DNA of 26,793 nucleotides from Bacteroidales bacterium (GCA_023228725.1 JALOAQ010000029.1:1-26793), one strand, 5' to 3'; numbered from the stretch's first letter, positions 1 to 7,431 are shown. A program made the numbers and translations. The notes: a model not told the origin generated them from the sequence alone.

Positions 1-152
1 GTGCTAAGGTTTTCCATAGCTGGCGTTTCTATAGGAGAATAGCCGTATTTTTTAAAAATTGTTTTTATTGTTTCAAAAATGTAATTGCGGCGCATCATTT
101 CTAATGTGCCAAAATCTCTGGTTCCTTTTGGTATTGATATTTGTTGTGCCAT
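1..152 (-). CDS. hisS: Histidine-tRNA ligase, N-terminal fragment (runs off the window)
   Basis: The first 50 codons of histidyl-tRNA synthetase, the cytosolic enzyme that charges tRNA-His with histidine using ATP. The reading frame starts at an ATG at 152 and stays open to base 1. The visible protein begins MAQQISIPKGTRDF and continues with RRNYIFETIKTIFKKYGY and SPIETPAMENLS. This is the characteristic HisS N-terminus: the KGTRDF motif 1 approach, then the helix leading to the ETPAME strand. The catalytic motifs 2 and 3 and the anticodon-binding domain lie outside the window. The start is 5 bp downstream of the ychF stop, so the two genes are probably cotranscribed. The fragment is short, but the match to the family is distinctive. 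Confidence 0.9.
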   Translation of the reverse strand, partial: MAQQISIPKGTRDFGTLEMMRRNYIFETIKTIFKKYGYSPIETPAMENLS

Positions 153-157
153 AATTA

Positions 158-1255
158 TTATACGTTAAATCTAATATGTAAAATGTCTCCGTCTTCCACT
201 ATATAGTTTTTCCCTTCAACATGAAATTTGCCAGCATTTTTAACAGCCTGTTCAGAACCTAAACTTGTAAAATCTTCATACTTCATAACCTCGGCTCTAA
301 TAAACCCTCTTTGTAAATCCGAATGAATTACGCCTGCAGCTTCAGGAGCAGTCATACCTTTTTTTATTGTCCAAGCTCTAATTTCTTTTTGACCAACAGT
401 AAAAAATGATTGTAAATTTAATAAATCGTAAGCCTCACGAATAATTTTATTTACACTTGGTTCACTTAATCCATAATCAGCTAAAAATTCAGCTCTCTCT
501 TCATCTGTTTCTAATTCAGAAATTTCGGATTCCAATTCTGCTGCTACAGTCAAAATTTTGACATCTTGATCTTTTAAATATGCTTTAACATTTTCAACAT
601 GTTTATTACCCTTACTTATTGAAGCTTCATCAATATTACAAACAAACATTACAGGTTTTTCGCTAAGTAAAGATAAATCTGCAACATGTTTTCTGTCTTC
701 ATCATTTACAGGCGCAGTTCTTGCATTTTGCATATTTTCAAGATGATCTTGATAAATTTTTAAAACTTCAATGCTTGCCTTAGCTTCTTTATCGCCAATT
801 TTTACAAGTTTTTCTAATCTGGCAATTTTTTTAGTAATTGACTCTAAATCTTTTACTTGAAGTTCCAAATCTATTGTTTCAATATCACGCACAGGATTTA
901 CGCTTCCTTCAATATGTGGTAAGTTTTCATTTTCAAAGCATCTCAAAACATGAATTATAGCATCAGCATTTCTAATATCGGCAAGGAATTGATTTCCAAC
1001 GCCTTCGCCAGAACTCGACCCTTTTGTTAAGCCTGGGATATCAACAATATCAACTGTAGCTGCAATAATTTTTTCTGTTTTTTGAAATTTTTCAAGTTCT
1101 TTTAATCTTGCATCAGGAACATTAATAACGCCAATATTCGATTTGTTACTAGTAAAAGCAAAGTTGCTCGTCTCTGCCTTTGAATTTGACATACAATTAA
1201 ATACTGTAGTTTTTCCGCAGTTTGCAATACCAATAATTCCACAATGTAAAGCCAT
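158..1255 (-). CDS. ychF: Redox-regulated ATPase YchF (OLA1/Obg-like)
   Basis: A 365-residue member of the YchF/OLA1 branch of Obg-related P-loop proteins. These bind ATP in preference to GTP and associate with ribosomes and stress responses. Visible motifs: P-loop GIANCGKT at residues 9-16, G3 DIPG at 72-75, and NIDE at 207-210. The last replaces the GTPase NKxD motif, which is the hallmark of the ATP-preferring YchF subfamily. A coiled-coil insertion lies at about 130-180, and a C-terminal TGS-type domain from about 282 ends DGDILHIRFNV. An upstream in-frame ATG at 1303 would add 16 hydrophobic residues not found in the family. I chose the ATG at 1255 because it begins MALHCGIIGIANCGKT and because a putative -7 box (1282-1289) lies between the two. 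The gene is followed after 5 bp by hisS. Confidence 0.95.
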   Translation of the reverse strand: MALHCGIIGIANCGKTTVFNCMSNSKAETSNFAFTSNKSNIGVINVPDARLKELEKFQKTEKIIAATVDIVDIPGLTKGSSSGEGVGNQFLADIRNADAIIHVLRCFENENLPHIEGSVNPVRDIETIDLELQVKDLESITKKIARLEKLVKIGDKEAKASIEVLKIYQDHLENMQNARTAPVNDEDRKHVADLSLLSEKPVMFVCNIDEASISKGNKHVENVKAYLKDQDVKILTVAAELESEISELETDEERAEFLADYGLSEPSVNKIIREAYDLLNLQSFFTVGQKEIRAWTIKKGMTAPEAAGVIHSDLQRGFIRAEVMKYEDFTSLGSEQAVKNAGKFHVEGKNYIVEDGDILHIRFNV

Positions 1256-1281
1256 TTTTAAAAATATAAAGTTTAATTTTG

Positions 1282-1289
1282 CAAAAATA
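1282..1289 (-). promoter_or_regulatory. Putative Bacteroidota -7 box upstream of ychF
   Basis: On the minus strand this octamer reads TATTTTTG, matching TAnnTTTG. It ends 26 nt before the chosen ychF ATG and would place transcription start inside the longer ORF, supporting the shorter start. No clear -33 TTTG is present, so the call is tentative. Confidence 0.35.
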
Positions 1290-1362
1290 ATCAATTTAGC
1301 CAAAGAATAAACTCTCTTAATTATAATTCAGTTTTTTTTAAGATTAATTCATAATTTAATTT

Positions 1363-1370
1363 TATATTTG
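1363..1370 (+). promoter_or_regulatory. Putative Bacteroidota -7 box upstream of the tandem-domain lipoprotein gene
   Basis: TATATTTG matches TAnnTTTG. It ends 15 nt before the ATG at 1386, predicting a very short 5' leader. The TTG inside the box is the start of a longer ORF, which is therefore unlikely to be the true start. Confidence 0.4.
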
Positions 1371-1385
1371 TCAAAAAAATACTCT

Positions 1386-2261
1386 ATGAAACGAATACTT
1401 TTATTGTCGTTTATTTTAATAATTTTGATTTTTACATATTCCTGTAAAACTAATGGAGGCGACACTACAACAAAACCTTCTATGTTTTGCCTCGTAAATT
1501 CAATAAATTGGCGTTCACCAGAACCAAAAGCAGTTTTATCAGAAAATTCTATAAAAATTTATGGAACTTCAGCAAATGGACAAACAATAATATTAAATGT
1601 TGGCTCTGATAAAGTAGGTGAATATTCTACAAATGAACTAACAGGCACTTATGCAGAGTTTATCCCTAATACCAGCTCTTCTTCTTCTAAATATTCTACC
1701 TCAGATAATGAAAATGCTTATGGAAACATTAAAGTCTCGTCAATAAATGAAGAAGCTAAAACTATGAGTGGTAGCTTTAGTTTTAAAGCATATAGAAATA
1801 CCGATAATTCGTTTAAAACTATTAGTGAAGGCGTGTTTTCTAATATCCCCTATCAGTTTTATAGCCTTTCAGATAGCACAGTTTTCCAAAATATTTTTGT
1901 TTATAATGACGGCGAAAGGCAGTGGAATGCTAAAGATATTACAGCTCAAAAAAATGATACTGCATTAATAATTTTTGCTGATTGTGATAGAAATGAGGCT
2001 TGGCAAAGTATTACAATTTGGATGCCACCAACAATTAGTGCAGGTGTACATTATATAACAGAAGAAGGACCTGTTTATGCGAAATTTCAAAAAGGATTTT
2101 ATACCTTTAATGCTAAAAATGGCTCTATAACTATTGTAGAAAATAATTCAACAACTAAGAAAATTAGAGGGAGTTTTTTCTTTAATTATATAAACGAAAA
2201 TCAAGAAAATATTGCCATTTCTGATGGACAATTTGAAGTGAAATTTACAGAAAATAATTAA
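1386..2261 (+). CDS. Lipoprotein with two DUF6252-like halves
   Basis: A 291-residue predicted lipoprotein of unknown function. The N-terminus has a hydrophobic stretch ending in lipobox TYSC (Cys20), so export and lipid anchoring are likely. The mature protein has two similar halves. The first (about 30-155) has a query-like strand containing INW, then YAEFIP, then the signature MSGSFSFKAY followed by ISEGVFSNIPY. The second (about 165-291) has INW-like QWNAKDITAQ, then PVYAKFQKG, then KIRGSFFFNYI followed by ISDGQFEVKF. The pattern of a G-T/S-F-F strand followed by an I-S-[ED]-G-x-F end resembles the Bacteroidota DUF6252 family, here apparently duplicated. The ATG at 1386 is preferred to the TTG at 1368 because it gives a normal signal peptide. 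The gene is convergent with the small lipoprotein at 2267-2635, with only 5 bp between stops. The family assignment is from memory of motifs, not a search. Confidence 0.75.
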   Translation: MKRILLLSFILIILIFTYSCKTNGGDTTTKPSMFCLVNSINWRSPEPKAVLSENSIKIYGTSANGQTIILNVGSDKVGEYSTNELTGTYAEFIPNTSSSSSKYSTSDNENAYGNIKVSSINEEAKTMSGSFSFKAYRNTDNSFKTISEGVFSNIPYQFYSLSDSTVFQNIFVYNDGERQWNAKDITAQKNDTALIIFADCDRNEAWQSITIWMPPTISAGVHYITEEGPVYAKFQKGFYTFNAKNGSITIVENNSTTKKIRGSFFFNYINENQENIAISDGQFEVKFTENN

Positions 2262-2266
2262 AAAAT

Positions 2267-2635
2267 TTATAAATCCAAGTTTTCTGAACCCTCGCAATCA
2301 AATAAATTTAAAAGTGAATTATAATAATTTGTGTAAAGCAAGCTAAATCTTTCTTCGTTTTTATTGAGATATGTCTCAAACATTTCTTTACCTTTTGGAT
2401 CAGGCGAATACTTCTTTTCAATTTCTAAGTTAAAATTTTTCATATCTTCCATTAACCTAGCAACTTCTTTTGCTTCTTGTTCGTTAATGTTTTTATCGCT
2501 TGCTATATTTTCAAATACTTGAGTATGAGATATAAGAAGCTTCTCTAATTTTTTCGCATCAGTCTTTGGACCACCGCAAGAACCTAGTAATATTAAAAAA
2601 CTTAAGCAAAAAACGTAAAAAGTAATTTTGTTCAT
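2267..2635 (-). CDS. Small helical lipoprotein, paralogue 1 of a local family of three
   Basis: A 122-residue predicted lipoprotein of unknown function. The signal peptide ends in lipobox LGSC with the acylated cysteine at position 20, followed by GGP. The mature part is charged and predicted helical, and it closes with a motif containing NLFDCEGSE. Two genes at 13589-13978 and 14101-14478 share the same architecture: Cys20, a K-I-[NT]-[ED]-[QK]-E-A segment in the middle, and a C-terminal aromatic-[DN]-C-E motif. One of them shares the SCGGP lipobox context. Length (122, 129 and 125 residues) is also shared. The single conserved cysteine in the exported C-terminal part is unusual. I do not recognise a named family. 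Confidence 0.8.
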   Translation of the reverse strand: MNKITFYVFCLSFLILLGSCGGPKTDAKKLEKLLISHTQVFENIASDKNINEQEAKEVARLMEDMKNFNLEIEKKYSPDPKGKEMFETYLNKNEERFSLLYTNYYNSLLNLFDCEGSENLDL

Positions 2636-2697
2636 AAATTATATTTTAATGTAATTGATTTTTAATATTGTGTAAAATAAATAAACAATTTTATATT

Positions 2698-3603
2698 TTA
2701 ATCCTTTTTTAAGTTTAAAAGCCGTTTTAATTCAGCAATTTCTTTATCTTTTTCTGAAATTGTTTTTTGATTTTCTGCAAGAGCTTCATCTTTTTCTGCA
2801 AGAGCTTCATCTTTTTTAGCAATAATATCGTCTTTCTCTTGAATTAAATCGTCTTTTACAAGTAATTCGGTTAAATAATCATCTTCCATTTGCATTTCGT
2901 CTCGAACTTGGCTTGAGGCGTAAGCTTCTTGCAGTTTGCGAATTATTTGTTTATGCTCTTTAGAAAAACTTTCAGAATTAATATTTAAAATATGCTGATC
3001 TTTGGTGATATTATCTTGATCGAAAATACTAAGCAAATTTTCTAAATCATTCCTGCGTTTTTCTTTTAATTGCTTTATTTGTACTATCCAAGATTTATGA
3101 TTTAAACTCTGAATAAACTCATTCTTACTGTCAAATTTCTCACCCGTTGCTTGATCTTTTACAGTTCTATCTACCACAAGTACAGGACTATCAGACAAAC
3201 CAATATCATAGTTTAACAAATAAATGCAATAAATCTGTCTAGCTTTTGTTCTGAGCGTATCGGAACTATTACCTGGGTCTTGATACATAGCTCCAAGATA
3301 TTTTCTGAAACGCATTATATCAGTAGCAAGTTTGGCTTTTTGAAGCTCTATGCTCACAGTTTTAAATTCTCCACTTTCTGTTTTTATTTTTGCTGCAAAA
3401 TCAAAACGACAAATAACTATTTGCTCTAATGTTCTGTCTAATTGGCTTTTATCAACTCCGGCTTTGAGAGTACGTTCTGTTGAAGCAAAATCTAATTCTA
3501 CTATTTTCTCACCAATTATTGCTGATAAAAAAGTTTTGGCAATCTTAGTATCACTCATCATGAACTTGAAAACTGTGTCGTATATAGGATTTGCAATTTG
3601 CAT
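2698..3603 (-). CDS. PD-(D/E)XK nuclease-family transposase (Rpn-like, PDDEXK_2)
   Basis: A 301-residue protein with the N-terminus typical of the Rpn/PDDEXK_2 group (MQIANPIYDTVFKFMM), starting at the ATG at 3603. The putative nuclease core is D68 in RFDFAAKI, then E86, Q88 and K89 in the strand SIELQKAK, matching the D...ExQK arrangement of the family. Family members are recombination-promoting or transposase-like nucleases often found in many copies per Bacteroidota genome. After the core (about residues 1-200) comes a helical region and a heptad-patterned coiled coil at about 245-298, where EKDEALA occurs twice in tandem through a 21-bp DNA repeat. A good promoter (3630-3661) precedes it, and a repeat-rich intergenic island lies upstream. 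No terminal inverted repeats defining an element were seen. Confidence 0.8.
   Translation of the reverse strand: MQIANPIYDTVFKFMMSDTKIAKTFLSAIIGEKIVELDFASTERTLKAGVDKSQLDRTLEQIVICRFDFAAKIKTESGEFKTVSIELQKAKLATDIMRFRKYLGAMYQDPGNSSDTLRTKARQIYCIYLLNYDIGLSDSPVLVVDRTVKDQATGEKFDSKNEFIQSLNHKSWIVQIKQLKEKRRNDLENLLSIFDQDNITKDQHILNINSESFSKEHKQIIRKLQEAYASSQVRDEMQMEDDYLTELLVKDDLIQEKDDIIAKKDEALAEKDEALAENQKTISEKDKEIAELKRLLNLKKD
2771..2812. repeat. Two tandem 21-bp repeats inside the PD-(D/E)XK gene
   Basis: The unit containing TCTGCAAGAGCTTCATC occurs twice with a 21-bp period and encodes the heptad EKDEALA twice on the minus strand. It lengthens the C-terminal coiled coil by whole heptads and is a plausible site of copy-number change by slippage. 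Confidence 0.8.
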
Positions 3604-3629
3604 GGCATTTTTTTTAAAACTTATTATTA

Positions 3630-3661
3630 CAAAATTAAATCTTTTTTAGGAAATATACAAA
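3630..3661 (-). promoter_or_regulatory. Putative promoter of the PD-(D/E)XK gene
   Basis: On the minus strand TTTG (3661-3658) is followed after 20 nt by TAATTTTG (3637-3630), a good fit to the Bacteroidota -33/-7 pattern. The -7 box ends 26 nt before the ATG at 3603. Confidence 0.5.
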
Positions 3662-4157
3662 TGTTTTTTAAGAAAAATAATGCAAACACACAGAGAGTTG
3701 TTGGTTTTGTAAGAAAGTGGGGTTTTGGCGGGATTTTTGCCATTTATTGCAAAAATCATGACAAAACAGGCGGAAAACTTTAACCCTACCTCCCGACCGA
3801 TAATTATCGGTCATTTCGAGCGAAGCTCTGCTTCGCGAGAAATCTCCCCCCTGCACACAGCAACGCCAATAAAAACTTTTCACTTCGAGTTTTGAGCCAT
3901 GCGAAAAACTCGAAGCCAAAATTAGTGAAAATTCGTGTAATTCGTGGTTGTCATCTTCGAGCATTGAGCGAAGCGAAATGCGAAGAAGCCCCTTTCGACT
4001 TTCAACTTTTAACTTCTATATTTCAACAAATTTTTTAATTAAAAAGTCCAACTTTTAAAACTCGAACCGATTTGAAGACAAAAAACGAAACTTTATTAAA
4101 AAAATTACGTATAATTAAAATATGAGTTGTTTTTTAAAATTATAAAGAAATTTTTAT
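3662..4157. repeat. Repeat-rich, gene-free intergenic island with several inverted repeats
   Basis: This stretch lies between the PD-(D/E)XK gene and the TonB-domain gene. Its middle part (about 3715-4010) is clearly richer in G+C than its surroundings. It holds a 9-bp inverted repeat with an 8-nt loop (3732-3757) and a perfect 18-bp palindrome GACCGATAATTATCGGTC (3795-3812). It also holds a hairpin with GCGAAGC arms and a 3-nt loop (3820-3836, extendable to 3814-3842), a perfect 11-bp inverted repeat (3883-3893 with 3905-3915) and an imperfect one (3955-3985). Phrases such as TTTCGAGCGAAGC, AATTCGTGTAATTCGTGG and CTTTCAACTTTTAACTT resemble dispersed intergenic repeats common in Bacteroidota genomes. 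A 98-codon minus-strand ORF across it has no recognisable protein features and was not called. Confidence 0.6.
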
Positions 4158-4166
4158 TATATTTAC
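4158..4166 (+). promoter_or_regulatory. Possible variant -7 box (TATATTTAC) upstream of the TonB-domain gene
   Basis: TATATTTAC differs from TAnnTTTG in the last consensus base. It lies 26 nt before the ATG at 4193. Similar TTTAC-containing sequences precede the lipoprotein genes at 13589 and 14101. Weak evidence on its own. Confidence 0.25.
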
Positions 4167-4192
4167 AAAATTATTAACTAAAACTTATTATT

Positions 4193-4648
4193 ATGAGAAA
4201 AATTGTTATTATTCTAAGTCTTATTTGCTTTTCGGTAGTTGCATTTGCTCAAGTTCAAAAAACCGTAGAAACCAAAGTTGCAAAAACTGTTAAACCTATT
4301 AGTATTGCAGAAGCTGAAGTTAAACCGGTTTACCCAGGTGGCGATGTTGCTTTAATGGAATTTATTGTAGAAAATACAAAATATCCTGCTAAAGCAAAAG
4401 AAAACAAAAGTCAAGGAAAAGTGTTTGTGAAATTTGTAATTGATGAAAAAGGTAAAGTTAGCAATGCAGAAATAGTCTCTAAAGACACAGATCCACTTCT
4501 AAGTGATGAAGCTTTACGCATTATTAACAGTATGAAAGATTGGACACCTGCACAACTTGATGGTAAAAATGTAGCAGTAGAGTATATTATTCCAATTAAT
4601 TTCAAATTAGATGATAAAGAACAACAAATAGAAAAAATTAAAAAATAA
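4193..4648 (+). CDS. Secreted protein with a TonB C-terminal domain
   Basis: A 151-residue protein with a signal peptide (MRKIVIILSL through VVAFAQ, cleavage near residue 20), then a short linker. A complete TonB C-terminal domain at about 47-139 follows: YPGGDVALMEFIVENTKYP, GKVFVKFVIDEKGKVS, DPLLSDEALRII, MKDWTPAQLDGK and YIIPINFKL. In TonB proper this domain reaches across the periplasm to the TonB box of outer-membrane receptors. Here there is no N-terminal transmembrane anchor or proline-rich spacer, so the protein looks freely periplasmic and is probably not a classical energy transducer. Such stand-alone domains are common in Bacteroidota and their role is unclear. The gene converges on batC with 6 bp between the stops. 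Confidence 0.85.
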   Translation: MRKIVIILSLICFSVVAFAQVQKTVETKVAKTVKPISIAEAEVKPVYPGGDVALMEFIVENTKYPAKAKENKSQGKVFVKFVIDEKGKVSNAEIVSKDTDPLLSDEALRIINSMKDWTPAQLDGKNVAVEYIIPINFKLDDKEQQIEKIKK

Positions 4649-4654
4649 TTTTAT

Positions 4655-5389
4655 TTACCAATTCTTTTCTATTACTCTTTTTTGAGATTTAAACTTTTCT
4701 TTATTTACTTTGTCTTGCACATCTTTTTCTTGTTGTTGCAAGGCTTCTAAATAACGCTCCATTTCTTCACGAGACATTTGATTGTCTCGTGATTGTTCTT
4801 GCTTAGTATCTTCTTGCTTTTGGTCTTGGTCTTGATTTTGTTTATCTTGATTGTCTTGGTTTTTATTGTCTTGATTTTGATCCTTATCTTGATTTTCCTG
4901 ATTATCTTGATTTTGATCTTGATTTTGATTATCTCCAGATTGTTGTTGTTCTTGAATTTTTGTAGCCACAGCCATATTATAACGGCTTTGATCGTGTTCA
5001 GGATTTAATCTAATTGCGTTTTTATAAGCCTGAATACTTTTATCATATTCTGCTGCTTGCAAATAGGAATTTCCGATATTATAAAAAGCATCGGCTTTTT
5101 CTTTATTATTTCCTGAAAGTTTTAACACATTTTCATAAGAAGTTCTTGCATCATTAAACTTTCCGTTTCTATATTGTGAAGCAGAAATATTTCCATGCAA
5201 TTTGCTAAGCTCAGGATTTATTTCCATAGCTTTTTTAAAATTTAATTCTGAATTATCAAAATCCTTATTTTTATACGACTTATTGCCTTCCCTAATAATT
5301 TTTCTCTCTTCTTGAGAGTAAATATTTGCTGTTATAAGGCTTAAAAAAACAAATAAAATTAAAGTTCTTATATTTATTAAAGTTTTCAT
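4655..5389 (-). CDS. batC: BatC-type tetratricopeptide protein with a Gln/Asn/Asp-rich tract
   Basis: A 244-residue exported protein and the last gene of the bat cluster. It has a signal peptide (1-25), then about three TPR units at roughly 30-131 (for example ADAFYNIGNSYLQAAEYDKS). A low-complexity tract made almost only of Q, N, D, K and E runs from about 146 to 203. The C-terminal block is EMERYLEALQQQEKDVQ ending KRVIEKNW, which is typical of BatC proteins. Its start lies 1 bp after the batB stop, so translation is probably coupled. Bat proteins are associated with aerotolerance and stress survival, first described in Bacteroides fragilis, and the TPR part probably serves as a scaffold for BatA/BatB in the periplasm. 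The usual following genes batD and batE are absent here. Confidence 0.85.
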   Translation of the reverse strand: MKTLINIRTLILFVFLSLITANIYSQEERKIIREGNKSYKNKDFDNSELNFKKAMEINPELSKLHGNISASQYRNGKFNDARTSYENVLKLSGNNKEKADAFYNIGNSYLQAAEYDKSIQAYKNAIRLNPEHDQSRYNMAVATKIQEQQQSGDNQNQDQNQDNQENQDKDQNQDNKNQDNQDKQNQDQDQKQEDTKQEQSRDNQMSREEMERYLEALQQQEKDVQDKVNKEKFKSQKRVIEKNW

Positions 5390-5390
5390 T

Positions 5391-6437
5391 TTAAATAGTC
5401 TGTTTTTGATTTGACTTATCTTTAAACAAATTTATTTTTCTAAAAATATCATTTTTTCGTTCAGAAATAATTGTTTCTATTATTAATAACAAAAATGCCA
5501 AAGCAGCTAACTTAGTAAAATAGTCATTATATTCAGAATAAATTTGTTTTTGAATTTCACCTTTTTGAAGTTTCACAATCTCTTCAATAATTTTATCAGA
5601 AGCATTTGCAGTATTATCCAATTTCACATAAACTCCATCTGTTGCATTTGCCAATTCTATTAAAGTTTTTTCATCCGGAATTGAAACAACAACATTTCCA
5701 TTTCTGTCTTTTAAAAAGCCTCTACCATTTTTCAAAGGGATTGGTGCACCCGACTTAGAACCAACACTTACAGTAAAAATTTTAATTCCTTTTTCTTTTA
5801 AAGTATTTACAGAAGCAAAGGCATCATCTTCATGATTTTCGCCATCACTTAATAATAAAATAATTTTTGAAATATCTTTATTTTCTGTAAAAGATTTTGA
5901 CGCTAAATCAATAGCTTGCCCAATTGCTGTTCCTTGAACCGGAACTAAGTCTGTACTAATTGAAGACAAAAACAATCTCGCCGTCCTAACATCATCAGTA
6001 ATAGGCATTTGCACAAAAGCATCGCCTGCAAAAATTATTAAACCTAATTTATCATTTTGTAGTTTTGAAATTATTCTTTCAATAAACTTTTTGGCATTTT
6101 CCAATCTGTTAGGCTTTAAGTCTTGTGCTAACATTGAGTTTGAAACATCAATAGCAACAATAAGCTCAACGCCTTTTGTATTTTCTTCAGCTAATTTAGC
6201 ACCAAATTGCGGACGAGCCAGAGCTAATACCATGAAAATCCAAGCCAAAGAAACAATACTTATTTTCCAAATCTTTCTTGCTAAACTATAATCCGGAATT
6301 AATAAACTAATAAGCTTTAATTCTCCTGCGTTTTTTAGTTTACGTTTACGATTAAAAATTCCTAATATAAATAAAAACACGAAAATTACTAAAATAAGTA
6401 AAAGCCATAAATATTGCGGGTTTTGAAATCTAAACAT
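5391..6437 (-). CDS. batB: BatB-type membrane protein with a von Willebrand factor A domain
   Basis: A 348-residue inner-membrane protein. Transmembrane segments are predicted at about 10-27 and 58-76, and another near 309-322. Between them lies a vWA domain at about 89-280 with a complete metal-ion-dependent adhesion site: D97-x-S99-x-S101 (DVSNS), T170 and D198 (LLSDGEN). The phrase LARPQFGAKL after the second segment is typical of BatA/BatB. The C-terminal segment is followed by a basic tail. It starts 1 bp after the batA stop and ends 1 bp before batC. The intact MIDAS suggests metal-dependent partner binding, plausibly remodelled by the MoxR ATPase encoded upstream; that link is inference from the conserved gene cluster. 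Confidence 0.9.
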   Translation of the reverse strand: MFRFQNPQYLWLLLILVIFVFLFILGIFNRKRKLKNAGELKLISLLIPDYSLARKIWKISIVSLAWIFMVLALARPQFGAKLAEENTKGVELIVAIDVSNSMLAQDLKPNRLENAKKFIERIISKLQNDKLGLIIFAGDAFVQMPITDDVRTARLFLSSISTDLVPVQGTAIGQAIDLASKSFTENKDISKIILLLSDGENHEDDAFASVNTLKEKGIKIFTVSVGSKSGAPIPLKNGRGFLKDRNGNVVVSIPDEKTLIELANATDGVYVKLDNTANASDKIIEEIVKLQKGEIQKQIYSEYNDYFTKLAALAFLLLIIETIISERKNDIFRKINLFKDKSNQKQTI

Positions 6438-6438
6438 A

Positions 6439-7431
6439 TTAAAAAGTGTTTTTAAGAATTGTTAAACCTAAAAATTGTTCTAAAACAAAAATCAGCATTG
6501 CAAAAATTAAAATTAAAGAAAATTCTTCCCTTGGTTTTGAATAAGATCTAACTTCTAATTCAGTTTTTTCCAAACTATCAATTTCTTTATAAATATCTCT
6601 TAGCTTTTGATTGTCTGTTGCTCTAAAATACTTACCCCCAGTTTGTTCTGCAATTTTTTGCAAGACTTCCTCATCAATTTTCACTTCCATATTTTGATAC
6701 TGTATCCCAAAAGGTGTTTGAAAAGGATATGGAGCCATTCCGTTTTTACCAACGCCTATAGTATAAACTCTAATACCAAATTCTTTGGCAATTTCGGCAG
6801 CAGCCAAAGGCGAAATATTTCCAGTATTATTAACACCGTCAGTAAGTAAAATAATTACTTTACTAATAGCTTCAGAATCTTTTAAACGATTTACAGAATT
6901 TGCCAAACCCATTCCTATTGCAGTACCATCCTCAATAATTCCATCTTTAATTTCGGAAAATAAATTCAATAAAACCGCATGATCAATAGTTAAAGGACAT
7001 TGGGTATAACTTTCAGCAGCAAAAACTACCAAACCCATTCTATCATTAGGACGACTTGAAACAAACTCCATCCCAATTTCTTTTGCAGCCTCTATCCTAT
7101 TAGGTTTAAAATCTTCGGCAAGCATAGAACCACTAACATCAAAAGCAATTATAATATCAATTCCTTCCATTTTTCTATCTTCCCACTTATCTATACTTTG
7201 CGGACGTGCTAACACAATTATTAAAGCAGATAAAACTAAAATTCTTAAAGCAAACAAAAAATGTCTTAATATATACCGCCAAGGAAGTGAAGATTTTTTT
7301 AAATTAAATAAATTTGATATTTTCATTGTAGCTGCAGATTTTCTCAAACGCCACACATACCAAAATATCATTGGTATAAAAACCAAAAACAACCAAAAAT
7401 ATTCCTTATTTGCAAATTCAATATTACTCAT
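6439..7431 (-). CDS. batA: BatA-type membrane protein with a von Willebrand factor A domain
   Basis: A 330-residue paralogue of BatB. It starts IEFANKEYFWLF, with transmembrane segments near residues 10-27 and 58-75 and a C-terminal one (SLILIFAMLIFVLEQFLGL). The vWA domain carries D98-x-S100-x-S102 (DVSGS), T170 and D198 (LLTDGVN), a full MIDAS. A longer ORF reaches back to 7476, but the ATG at 7431 (or the adjacent one at 7434) is preferred: it overlaps the upstream stop by only 8 bp and matches the short N-terminus of the family. The next gene, batB, starts 1 bp after its stop. As with batB, a role in aerotolerance and envelope stress is known for the family, while the biochemical activity is not. 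Confidence 0.9.
   Translation of the reverse strand: MSNIEFANKEYFWLFLVFIPMIFWYVWRLRKSAATMKISNLFNLKKSSLPWRYILRHFLFALRILVLSALIIVLARPQSIDKWEDRKMEGIDIIIAFDVSGSMLAEDFKPNRIEAAKEIGMEFVSSRPNDRMGLVVFAAESYTQCPLTIDHAVLLNLFSEIKDGIIEDGTAIGMGLANSVNRLKDSEAISKVIILLTDGVNNTGNISPLAAAEIAKEFGIRVYTIGVGKNGMAPYPFQTPFGIQYQNMEVKIDEEVLQKIAEQTGGKYFRATDNQKLRDIYKEIDSLEKTELEVRSYSKPREEFSLILIFAMLIFVLEQFLGLTILKNTF

Noticed and set aside
2771..2820. Short tandem repeats considered as a CRISPR-like array
   Set aside because: Only two units with no spacers, inside a coding sequence, encoding coiled-coil heptads.
3668..3964. 98-codon minus-strand ORF across the repeat-rich intergenic island
   Set aside because: It is made of translated inverted repeats, has no recognisable domain or start context, and its composition is unlike the neighbouring genes.
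2698..4192. Complete insertion sequence including the PD-(D/E)XK gene
   Set aside because: No matching terminal inverted repeats or target-site duplications were found flanking the gene, and the family is usually not a classical IS transposase.
4793..5008. Plus-strand ORF that reads as a very hydrophobic Leu/Ile-rich peptide
   Set aside because: It is the antisense shadow of the Gln/Asn/Asp-rich tract of batC; the complement of those codons gives Leu/Ile automatically.
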